Of a stretch of 64,000 nt of DNA, positions 9,065 through 16,479 are shown piece after piece. Location: contig NZ_CP040297.1 in assembly GCF_013393945.1 (NCBI RefSeq), positions 6,476,809 through 6,540,808 of the forward strand, read 5' to 3'. Every line of letters begins with the position of its first letter. The stretch's first letter is position 1. Made by a program: the position numbers and the translations under genes. The notes beneath the pieces are model-generated. The model did not search any database and was not told the DNA's origin. It was given only the letters and a program-made list of their open reading frames with translations. Source of the DNA: Nostoc sp. TCL26-01. GTDB lineage: Bacteria; Cyanobacteriota; Cyanobacteriia; Cyanobacteriales; Nostocaceae.

Positions 9065-9390
9065 AATTTATTCTTTCATGAGATTGTGACTTACTTCCAG
9101 AAAAAGATTTCTGTAAACAATTGTTCATTGACATGACTTGTATCGTCTTATGACCTGCCCAGTTGAGCAAACTCTTATCTAGCAACCTTTTTGGGCTTTT
9201 CTATCCATCGAACTCACGTTCAGTTTAACCTTGTTTCCTTTTTTGGGTCTTACTTGGATAATTTTGGCACTACATTTGACATTTAAAACCTTGAGATTGT
9301 CAGACAAATCAAACATGATTTGATTAAGGTAACGAGAAGTCAAATATGCTCGTTCTGGTATCAACAAGTTTAACTGAGCAAGGATTTAAC

Positions 9391-9564
9391 ATGGTTAACA
9401 TTACTATTTCTGATCTGCTGCATTCTGTGGAAACAGAGTTTACCGAATTATCTGACATCGAGTCAGCAAGAATTATGGGTGGGGAATTTGATATCTATGT
9501 TGAAGGTAGTTACAATCTCACTGATGGCGGATATTTGATAGGCGGTATTAGATTTGTTTTTTAA
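9391..9564 (+). CDS. Small peptide with double-glycine leader (candidate secreted or modified peptide)
   Basis: 57 residues from ATG 9391, preferred over an upstream in-frame start at 9346 because an AAGGA ribosome-binding site lies 7 bases before it. The N-terminal part ends 'ELSDIESARIMGG' at residues 19-31, which fits the consensus of double-glycine leader peptides processed by C39-peptidase ABC exporters. The predicted 26-residue core begins at Glu32 and is Gly/aromatic-rich (EFDIYVEGSYNLTDGG, then YLIGGIRFVF). It has no Cys and few Ser/Thr, so lanthionine chemistry is unlikely. No maturation enzyme or C39 exporter is adjacent. A strong terminator follows 38 bp downstream. A genuine gene is likely; its role as a bacteriocin or signal is inference. 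Confidence 0.6.
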   Translation: MVNITISDLLHSVETEFTELSDIESARIMGGEFDIYVEGSYNLTDGGYLIGGIRFVF

Positions 9565-9601
9565 GTCAATGAAGTGTTGAGTAAATCTAATTTGTGCTTG
9601 T

Positions 9602-9636
9602 TACCTTCTTTTTTATCAGACAGAAGGTATTTTTTT
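9602..9636 (+). terminator. Rho-independent terminator of the small peptide gene
   Basis: Inverted repeat taccttct / agaaggta (9602-9609 and 9622-9629) followed by an uninterrupted run of seven T. Confidence 0.85.
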
Positions 9637-9652
9637 AACCTATAAAAAAATA

Positions 9653-9682
9653 AAATTAGGTATGTCCAGCATACCTAATTTT
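9653..9682. terminator. Bidirectional hairpin at the end of the pst operon
   Basis: aaattaggtatg / catacctaattt with a five-base loop, flanked by A- and T-rich runs on both sides. It lies 24 bp past the stop of pstB and can terminate pst transcription on the minus strand. Confidence 0.8.
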
Positions 9683-9705
9683 TACCATTAGTTATGTTGT
9701 CATAA

Positions 9706-10512
9706 TTAACCGAATCTACCGCTTACATAATCTCTGGTATCTGCTTGCTGCGGATTATTGAAAATTGATTCTGTGGCATCGTATTCTACTAGATAACCGA
9801 TACGACCACCTGTTTCTGTAGACCGGACGTTGAAGAAAGCTGTCATGTCAGATACCCGTGCAGCTTGCTGCATATTGTGGGTAACGATGACGATAGTGTA
9901 TTGTTCTTTGAGTTCGTGGATGAGTTCTTCTACACGCAAAGTAGAGATGGGGTCTAGAGCAGAGCAAGGTTCATCCATAAGTATAATCTCAGGTTGGACA
10001 GCGATCGCTCTCGCAATACACAACCGTTGTTGTTGTCCACCAGACAAAGATGAGCCACTTTGGCGTAATTTATCTTTCACTTCATCCCACAACGCCGCTT
10101 GCCGTAAGCTGCGTTCTACTAATTCGTCCATATTACCTTGGTAGCCATTAATTTTGGCTCCATAAGTAATATTGTCATAGATTGATTTAGGGAATGGGTT
10201 TGGTCTTTGGAACACCATGCCAATTCGCCGCCGCACTTCTACAGGATCGATATCTTGTGCGTATAAATTCTTGCCATAGTAAAAAATTTTACCTTCTGCC
10301 CGAAATGATTCAATCAAATCGTTAAGACGGTTATAGCAGCGTAACAAAGTACTTTTGCCACAACCAGAAGGGCCAATAAAAGCTGTCACCTTATTTTTGG
10401 GAATATCTAGCCAAATGTTCTGTAAAGCCAGAAATTTACCGTAGTAAACGTTTAAATTTTCTGTCTTCAGAACGGTTTCGGTACTGTTTGCTGTACTGGT
10501 GTTAGTAGCCAT
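9706..10512 (-). CDS. pstB: Phosphate ABC transporter ATP-binding protein
   Basis: The ATPase of the high-affinity phosphate importer. Walker A 'GPSGCGKST' near residue 47, Q-loop in 'GMVFQRPNPFPKS', signature 'LSGGQQQRL', Walker B 'IILMDEPCSALDP' and the H-loop 'VIVTHNMQQA' are all intact. The conserved PstB ending ('DTRDYVSGRFG') is present. It is the last gene of pstSCAB, 33 bp after pstA, and is expected to be expressed under phosphate limitation from the Pho box ahead of pstS. No phoU follows. Confidence 0.97.
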   Translation of the reverse strand: MATNTSTANSTETVLKTENLNVYYGKFLALQNIWLDIPKNKVTAFIGPSGCGKSTLLRCYNRLNDLIESFRAEGKIFYYGKNLYAQDIDPVEVRRRIGMVFQRPNPFPKSIYDNITYGAKINGYQGNMDELVERSLRQAALWDEVKDKLRQSGSSLSGGQQQRLCIARAIAVQPEIILMDEPCSALDPISTLRVEELIHELKEQYTIVIVTHNMQQAARVSDMTAFFNVRSTETGGRIGYLVEYDATESIFNNPQQADTRDYVSGRFG

Positions 10513-10545
10513 AAATGGTCTGGTGTAAGTTTTAGGAATGGCAGA

Positions 10546-11427
10546 TTAAGCTTTTTGGCGAGTAGCCCAACGAGCAATGATACTGGTGATGAGAACCATC
10601 AACACCAAAATCAAAGATGCCGCCCAGGCTAATGATTGCCAATTTTTAAACGGAGAAATTGCAAAGTTGTAAACCAAAACAGCTAGAGAAGCTGTGGGTT
10701 TAAATAAGCTATCAGGCCAAAATGGAGAAAATAGAGCAGTAAACAACAGAGGCGCAGTTTCTCCAGCAGCGCGGGCGATAGCTAAAGTTGCTCCTGTGAC
10801 AATTGCCGGTATGGCAGATGGCAGAACAACTTGTGTTACCGTTTGAAATTTAGTAGCTCCTAAGCCTACAGATGCTTGCCGTAAATCTTGTGAAACTAAC
10901 TGTAAAGATTCATCAGTAGTTCTGACGATAATCGGTAGCATCAAAATTGCTAGGGCAAATCCTCCGCCCAGAGCAGAATATGAACCTAGATTGAGTTTGA
11001 CTAGTGTGAGAACCACAATCCCGTAGGCAAATACACCAGCAATGATTGAAGGAACTCCACTGAGAATATTAGTCGCAAATCTTACCCATCTTGCTATTTT
11101 ACCAGAACTGAACTCTGTTAAATAAATTGCTGCGGTCACACCGACTGGAACACTAATTAATGCGCCGATACCTACCATTAGTAGTGTTCCCAAAATGGCA
11201 TTACCAAAACCTCCACCTTGTCTGAGAGGTGCAGGTGGTAGCTCAACAAAGATACTTAGATTCAGGCTGCTAAAACCTTGAATGAGAACATAAGAGAGTA
11301 CTGCCAACAGAGGTAAAAGTGCCAATCCTCCGCAGACAAATGCTACTCCCGTCATGAACGTGTTAAACAGTGTCCGTCCGGACATGGAGTCACGAGTTAA
11401 ACTTCTCTCAGGAAAATGAGCAGTCAT
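10546..11427 (-). CDS. pstA: Phosphate ABC transporter permease
   Basis: Membrane-embedded half of the phosphate channel, 293 residues with about six transmembrane helices. The binding-protein-dependent permease (EAA) loop is seen around 'DLRQASVGLGATKFQTVTQ', the contact to PstB. A PstA-type opening segment 'TLFNTFMTGVAFVCGG' follows a short cytoplasmic tail. It starts at ATG 11427, 19 bp after the stop of pstC, consistent with co-transcription. Confidence 0.96.
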   Translation of the reverse strand: MTAHFPERSLTRDSMSGRTLFNTFMTGVAFVCGGLALLPLLAVLSYVLIQGFSSLNLSIFVELPPAPLRQGGGFGNAILGTLLMVGIGALISVPVGVTAAIYLTEFSSGKIARWVRFATNILSGVPSIIAGVFAYGIVVLTLVKLNLGSYSALGGGFALAILMLPIIVRTTDESLQLVSQDLRQASVGLGATKFQTVTQVVLPSAIPAIVTGATLAIARAAGETAPLLFTALFSPFWPDSLFKPTASLAVLVYNFAISPFKNWQSLAWAASLILVLMVLITSIIARWATRQKA

Positions 11428-11446
11428 AATTCAAACCACCACTAAG

Positions 11447-12397
11447 CTATATTCGCTTGACTCGGAGAACAATGTACTCGGCCAAAATGTTGACTATCAG
11501 AGTCAAAACAAATAAAACCAAGGCAGCATACATAAGAGCTGCTACTTGCAAACCACTAGCTTCCGAGAACTGGTTTGCCAGCAAAGAAGAAATTGTATTG
11601 GCAGGTGCTAGTAAGGAGGCGCTGATCTTGTTGGAGTTACCAATCAACATTGTCACAGCCATTGTTTCTCCCATTGCTCGGCCTAGCGCTAGCATGACGG
11701 CGCTGACGATACCAGAAAATGCCGAGGGAATCAAAACTTGTAAAATCGTTTCCCAACGTGTTGCACCTAAACCCAAAGATGCTTGACGCAAACTAGGAGG
11801 TACGGAAATCAACGCATCACGAGATATAGCTGTGATAATTGGCAAAGTCATGATTGCCAGGATAACTCCCGCCGGTAACATTCCCGGCCCAGTGGGAGGA
11901 GTACTAAAAATTGGTAACCAGCCCAAAGTACTATTGAGCCATCTTCCCAAATTAGTTAAAATCGGCACTAGAACAAATATGCCCCAGACTCCGTAGACAA
12001 CGCTGGGAATAGCCGCCAGTAATTCGACTAAAAAAACCAGTACAATACGTACCTTACCTGGAAGAAAGTCTTCGCTTAATAAGACAGCCGTACCTACACC
12101 GATGGGTATAGCCAGCAGTAACCCAATAAAAGAACTCACCAAAGTTCCATAAACTTGAGGTAATACCCCATAATCATCTTTGACTGGGTTCCAAGCAGTA
12201 CTGGCTAAAAAGCCAGCGCCAAATTTTTGGATAGCAGGCCAAGAATCAACAGTGACTTGCAGTGCTATCCATAATAGAGTCCCAGCGATCGCTAGCGCAA
12301 AAACCCTAGTCATCCAAACAAAGCTTCGGTCTAGCGTTCTGTCTATTTCAGAGCGACTTTTGATTGCTGATTGCAAACTTTCAGAGTTTGTAGCCAT
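11447..12397 (-). CDS. pstC: Phosphate ABC transporter permease
   Basis: Partner permease of PstA, 316 residues, about six transmembrane helices. The EAA loop reads 'SLRQASLGLGATRWETILQ'; 'AVLLSEDFLPGKVR' and 'PSVVYGVWGIFVLVP' are typical PstC segments. It is longer at the N-terminus than PstA, with an ~30-residue cytoplasmic tail ('MATNSESLQSAIKSRSEID'). It lies 171 bp downstream of pstS. That gap shows no clear terminator, so the four genes probably form one operon with pstS expressed in excess. Confidence 0.95.
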   Translation of the reverse strand: MATNSESLQSAIKSRSEIDRTLDRSFVWMTRVFALAIAGTLLWIALQVTVDSWPAIQKFGAGFLASTAWNPVKDDYGVLPQVYGTLVSSFIGLLLAIPIGVGTAVLLSEDFLPGKVRIVLVFLVELLAAIPSVVYGVWGIFVLVPILTNLGRWLNSTLGWLPIFSTPPTGPGMLPAGVILAIMTLPIITAISRDALISVPPSLRQASLGLGATRWETILQVLIPSAFSGIVSAVMLALGRAMGETMAVTMLIGNSNKISASLLAPANTISSLLANQFSEASGLQVAALMYAALVLFVLTLIVNILAEYIVLRVKRI

Positions 12398-12568
12398 GAC
12401 TACCGACTATAGTGATTAGATCAAAAAAAAATGTGAGAAGCAACCAGATTAATTAAAGTTGTCGCTGTCCTGAACTTGTGTAAGTGTTAATGCCTGTTAA
12501 GCGACAAAACGATTAAACGAGTCAATCACTGAATCTATGTTGCCTCTAATGGGAAATTTGCTTAGAAG

Positions 12569-13753
12569 CTACTTACTGGCGCTGGTATTACCACCAACAG
12601 CAATTTTGTAGTCTGGGCTAATTTGATCAGCCGCCGCCGCCACCTTGGCAATGACATTTTGTGGTAAGGGAACATATCCTAATTCAGCCGCAATTTTTTG
12701 TCCATCAGTCAAGCCGTACTCAACAATAGCTTCGACTGCTTTGGCTTTTGCGGGGTCGGAATATTTTTTGTAGGTCAACAGCCAGGTGTAAGTGACGATA
12801 GGATAAGAATCTGCACCTTCTGGATCAGAGATAAAGGCCCGGAGGTCTGCTGGTAGAGTCACTGATTCTAGAGTTTTAGAGGCTGACTCTTCTGTCGGTA
12901 CAACAAATTTACCACCTTTATTTTCTAAAGATGCAAACTTGAGGTTATTTTGTTTAGCATAGCCGTACTCAACATAACCAATTGAACCTTGGGTTTGTTG
13001 AATCTGGGCTGTGACACCTTCATTCCCTTTCGCACCAACTCCTACAGGCCAGCTAACAGTCTTACCATCGCCAACTTTGCTTTTCCACTCTGGACTGATA
13101 GCACTGAGATGCTTGGTAAATACGCCTGTAGTACCGCTACCATCAGAACGATACACAACTGTAATCGGCTGATTAGGCAGATTTACACCTGGGTTAGCAT
13201 CAGTAATTTTCTTGTCATTCCAGGTTTTAATCTTGCCCAATAAAATATCTGTGTACACTGCCCGTGGTAGTTTCAGTTCTCCTGTCACTTCCGGCAAGTT
13301 GTAAGATAAGACAATGCTACCAGCCGTCATTGGTAGTAAAATGACACCTTTATCGGCGGGGACTTTGGTAATTTCTTCGTCCTTCATCGCTACGTCGCTA
13401 GCGCCAAAGTCAACAGTACCTTTGATAAATTGCTCAACTCCAGCACCGCTACCAACTGATTGATAGTTGACTTGCAAATTTGGATATTTTTTGTTTACAT
13501 CTGTGAACCAACTTTGATATAGCGGTGCAGGAAAAGATGCACCAGCACCAGTTAATGATACATTGCCACCAAGATCCAATTTTCCTGGGCTAGAGGCTGT
13601 AGCATCTTTAGCAGTACCAGATGAAGTATCTTTGGTAGTTGTATCGTTAGAGGCTTGCTGTCCACCACAAGCGGCTAAACTCATTGTCAGTGCTAATGCT
13701 GAGACTGCTACCGAAAGACGGTTATTTTTTATTCTCTGTAGACGTGAAAGCAT
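12569..13753 (-). CDS. pstS: Phosphate-binding lipoprotein of the Pst transporter
   Basis: Captures phosphate on the outer face of the cytoplasmic membrane and delivers it to PstCA. The N-terminus has a lipoprotein signal with lipobox 'SLAAC' (Cys29) followed by a Ser/Thr/Asp-rich linker. The phosphate-binding loops are recognisable: 'LTGAGASFPAPLYQSW', 'YQSVGSGAGVEQF', 'DFGASDVAM' and 'YRSDGSGTTGVFTKHL'. Length (394) fits the family; SphX-type paralogues are close relatives. First gene of the pst operon, preceded by a Pho box about 54 bp before its ATG. Confidence 0.95.
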   Translation of the reverse strand: MLSRLQRIKNNRLSVAVSALALTMSLAACGGQQASNDTTTKDTSSGTAKDATASSPGKLDLGGNVSLTGAGASFPAPLYQSWFTDVNKKYPNLQVNYQSVGSGAGVEQFIKGTVDFGASDVAMKDEEITKVPADKGVILLPMTAGSIVLSYNLPEVTGELKLPRAVYTDILLGKIKTWNDKKITDANPGVNLPNQPITVVYRSDGSGTTGVFTKHLSAISPEWKSKVGDGKTVSWPVGVGAKGNEGVTAQIQQTQGSIGYVEYGYAKQNNLKFASLENKGGKFVVPTEESASKTLESVTLPADLRAFISDPEGADSYPIVTYTWLLTYKKYSDPAKAKAVEAIVEYGLTDGQKIAAELGYVPLPQNVIAKVAAAADQISPDYKIAVGGNTSASK

Positions 13754-13806
13754 TGCTATCTGTTTTGGGAAATTTTTATATGGGCGCTTCTAAGCTACCC
13801 TTTATG

Positions 13807-13836
13807 AGTAGGTGTTAAGGTTAACCAAAGGTTAAG
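13807..13836 (-). promoter_or_regulatory. Pho box upstream of pstS
   Basis: On the minus strand two 8-mers CTTAACCT and GTTAACCT are spaced by 3 bases (11-bp period). A weaker third copy, CACCTACT, follows at the same spacing. This matches the tandem PyTTAAPyPy(T/A) pattern bound by the cyanobacterial PhoB-type regulator (SphR). Confidence 0.8.
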
Positions 13837-14014
13837 AAAGCAAAAAAATATATTTTTCTTACACATATTATTTAAGTTTCTTTATATTATACGTGATAAA
13901 ATTTATACTTCAACCATAGCTCAAAGCGCAAGAGATTAAATGTCTTTTTGTGTAGTCTTGATAAATAATGCCTATACTGGTTGCTGTTAGTTTTTCCTTG
14001 TGCCTCATATCATA

Positions 14015-14605
14015 ATGTTCGCCGCTTCCAATCAATTACTATGGTCAATGATCGGTTTGCTCTTAACAATGGGTGGAACCTTTCTAGAAGCCCATAGCAT
14101 TACCTTTCCTTGGAGTTGGAGTCTGCACGGAATCCAAACTGTTTCTTTAGGTGTCACTTATCAAGTTGGTGCGGTGCTACTAGTAGGCTGTTTAGGTGGT
14201 AAAAATGCTGGTGCGCTTTCACAGATTGCCTATTTAGTCATGGGATTAACTTTATTACCTGTGTTTTCTGATGGTGGCGGTAATATTGGTTATGTGAAGG
14301 TATCTCAGTTTGGCTATCTGCTGGGTTTTGTTCCTGGCGCTTGGATTTGTGGCTTACTAGCTTTTAAAGCGAGACCTAGACTAGAAACTCTCAGCTTTAG
14401 CTGTATTTGTGGCTTATTGAGTATACATCTGTGCGGAATTACTTATTTGATCCTCAGATATTTGTTGCATTGGCAAGCCACAGAAAGCTTAACTTTGATG
14501 CAAGAAATTTTTAGATACTCTTGGTTAGCAATTCCCGGACAATTAGCTGTAGTCTGTGCTGTGTCCGTAGTAGCATATGTGTTGCGACACTTGATGTTTT
14601 ATTAG
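14015..14605 (+). CDS. bioY: BioY-type biotin transporter substrate-binding subunit
   Basis: 196 residues, almost wholly membrane-embedded, about six helices. 'GVTYQVGAVLLVGCLGGKNAGALSQIAYLVMGL' and 'GYLLGFVPGAWICGLL' are BioY landmarks (S component of ECF vitamin transporters). ATG 14015 is chosen over a GTG at 14000. It precedes lspA by about 145 bp filled with repeats, and its TAG stop lies in the first repeat unit. No ecfA or ecfT is nearby, so it would act alone or with a shared energising module. Confidence 0.85.
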   Translation: MFAASNQLLWSMIGLLLTMGGTFLEAHSITFPWSWSLHGIQTVSLGVTYQVGAVLLVGCLGGKNAGALSQIAYLVMGLTLLPVFSDGGGNIGYVKVSQFGYLLGFVPGAWICGLLAFKARPRLETLSFSCICGLLSIHLCGITYLILRYLLHWQATESLTLMQEIFRYSWLAIPGQLAVVCAVSVVAYVLRHLMFY

Positions 14606-14751
14606 TCAATGGTCAATAGTCAATAGTCAATGGTCATTGGTCATTGGTAAAACTCTTACCCAATACCCAATACCCAATACCCAATACCCATTACCCATTA
14701 CCCAATACCCATTACCCAATACCCATTACCCGTTCCCTATTCCCCATTATC
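14606..14751. repeat. STRR arrays between bioY and lspA
   Basis: 'caatggtcaatagt' heptamers, followed by many copies of 'acccaat' and 'acccatt'. The array runs right up to the lspA ATG, leaving no recognisable Shine-Dalgarno sequence. Confidence 0.9.
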
Positions 14752-15228
14752 ATGCGTTTTAAAAATCGCCTTTTTTGGATAGCTGCCTTTATTGCTTTTT
14801 TCTTAGACCAAATGACAAAGTACTGGGTAGTGCAAACCTTTAGCATAGGACAGACACTGCCGATTTTACCTGGGATATTTCACTTTACCTATGTGACTAA
14901 TACAGGTGCGGCGTTTAGTTTGTTGAGTGGGAAAGTAGAATGGCTACGCTGGCTATCTTTAGCAGTGAGTTTAATGTTGATAGCGTTAGCGTTGTTTGGA
15001 CAAGCCTTGAATCGATGGGATCAGTTGGGCTATGGTTTTGTCTTGGGTGGGGCGATGGGGAATGGGATTGATAGATTTGTTTTAGGTTATGTTGTTGATT
15101 TTCTAGATTTTCGCTTAATTAACTTTGCTGTATTTAATGTGGCAGATTCATTTATTAGTATCGGTATTGTTTGCTTGCTGATTGCTTCTTTACAAAAGAC
15201 ACCTACTTCCAATCGTCGCCAGAGATAA
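14752..15228 (+). CDS. lspA: Signal peptidase II (prolipoprotein signal peptidase)
   Basis: Cleaves the signal peptide of lipoproteins such as PstS in this window. 158 residues with four transmembrane helices. The two catalytic aspartates lie in 'GNGIDRFVLGYVVDFLDF' and 'FNVADSFISIG', and 'FFLDQMTKYWV' and 'TNTGAAFSLLSG' are further family motifs. Start chosen at ATG 14752 (MRFKNRLFW); a longer reading to 14644 would be translated from the repeat array and is rejected. Confidence 0.95.
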   Translation: MRFKNRLFWIAAFIAFFLDQMTKYWVVQTFSIGQTLPILPGIFHFTYVTNTGAAFSLLSGKVEWLRWLSLAVSLMLIALALFGQALNRWDQLGYGFVLGGAMGNGIDRFVLGYVVDFLDFRLINFAVFNVADSFISIGIVCLLIASLQKTPTSNRRQR

Positions 15229-15256
15229 AACTGTTGCTGGGTGGGGATGTTTTTGA

Positions 15257-15305
15257 GCAAAAGAAAGGGCTGGGTTAAACTGTTCCCTAGCCCTTGCTTT
15301 TGTAG
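15257..15305. terminator. Terminator between lspA and the convergent Pro/Thr-rich gene
   Basis: The stem gcaaaagaaagggct (15257-15271) pairs imperfectly with agcccttgcttttgt further on. A T-rich stretch on each strand allows function in both directions. Confidence 0.7.
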
Positions 15306-15335
15306 AGGCTTTGATTAAACCTGATACTCTAACTC

Positions 15336-16022
15336 TTAGTTACCAGTGGTAGGAGTTTTGGGTACACCGGATTCTGGAGTTTTAATTGGTGAATTGTTAT
15401 TGGGAGTTGGAGTTAAACTGCCAGGATTATCTGATGGAGGTAGATTATTACCTGGTGCAGGAGTTGGAGTTTCGGAACTGCTATCAGGTGTAGTTAAGTT
15501 ATTAGTACCTGGTTTGGGGGTGGGAGTTTCCGAACTACCGCCAGGTGTTGGTAGAGTTGTACCACCTGGTACTGGAGTTATGGTTTCGGAATTACCGCCG
15601 GGTGTTGGTAGAGTTGTACCACTGGGAGTGGGAGTGGGAGTGGGAGTTTCGGAACTACCGCCTGGGGTTGGTAGGTTTGTGCCACCTGGGGCTGGGGTTG
15701 TAGTTTCGGAACTGCCGCCGGGGGTTGGTAGAGTTGTATTGTCGGGAGTAGTGGTTTCAGTAGGTTTAGTTTCTACTGTTGTATTTTCAGGGTTGGGAGT
15801 GTTGGGTTTGGCTGCGTTATTGCCTTCACAACGAGAATTTAGAGGAAAACGCTCACACAGAATTTTGAATCCTTCTGGTGATAGCTTGATTTCCGTTGCT
15901 GAACCTGTGGATGAATCACTAGATTGAGCTATTTGGGATTTACTGGACTGGGCAGCAGCAATGTTAGCTGTGAGAGCTAAAGTCAAAGCTGTACCTATCA
16001 AAGTCAGAGATTTTCCCTTCAT
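15336..16022 (-). CDS. Exported Pro/Thr/Gly-rich repeat protein
   Basis: A signal peptide ('LTLIGTALTLALTANIAAAQS') is followed by a short conserved region with two Cys ('ILCERFPLNSRCEG', about residues 55-68), then ~150 residues of low complexity. Repeats of the type 'LPTPGGSSETTTPAPGG' recur about six times with drift. The architecture suggests a periplasmic or cell-surface protein whose small Cys-containing domain is tethered by a flexible tail. The opposite-strand ORF over it is a mirror of the repeats. Function unknown. Confidence 0.72.
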   Translation of the reverse strand: MKGKSLTLIGTALTLALTANIAAAQSSKSQIAQSSDSSTGSATEIKLSPEGFKILCERFPLNSRCEGNNAAKPNTPNPENTTVETKPTETTTPDNTTLPTPGGSSETTTPAPGGTNLPTPGGSSETPTPTPTPSGTTLPTPGGNSETITPVPGGTTLPTPGGSSETPTPKPGTNNLTTPDSSSETPTPAPGNNLPPSDNPGSLTPTPNNNSPIKTPESGVPKTPTTGN

Positions 16023-16479
16023 TCTGAACTTAACCTCAACGGAAACGGAACACTCGCACCATTAAATCAGACAATAGGACTTTAGAAAATCTTCCTAAAT
16101 GAAGATGTTTTCTTTTGTTGAAAATTATGTGTATATGTTAAAGCGACCGAATGAGAATTAGTTATATATAGATGAGAGGTTTTTAAACATACAGAAATGA
16201 TGTGGTTAAAGATAGCGATCGCCTAGCTCAAACATTAGTTAAAATAAGCTTTCCCAAAATTACAGAGCAAAATTTTCTCTGTAGATAAAAGTCATATCAT
16301 TAACAAAGTGAATTTACTGGAAAGTGATAATTTTGGTGTAAGATTAAGTTGGGAATAATTCCGTATAGCCAATTTATTTTTTGGCTTAAGAGTAAAATAA
16401 TGAAAGACCAGTGTTGAGATTGGTATGCACCCAAATCTTCGCTCAATTTTTCGCTCATAAATGGTGATGTGAATAGCCG
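16023..16479. other. Gene-free stretch upstream of the penicillin-binding protein gene
   Basis: AT-rich, with one HIP1 site near 16216. Small ORFs on the minus strand across the far end have no recognisable features. Promoters for the two divergent genes are presumably here but cannot be identified by eye. Confidence 0.5.

Noticed and set aside
9179..9367. 62-codon basic ORF on the minus strand, next to the small peptide gene
   Set aside because: It resembles no family I know, lacks a ribosome site and overlaps the leader of the better-supported peptide gene. A decayed fragment cannot be excluded.
15346..15927. 193-codon Gly/Val-rich ORF on the plus strand
   Set aside because: It is the antisense image of the Pro/Thr repeat tail of the exported protein on the minus strand, which has a signal peptide.
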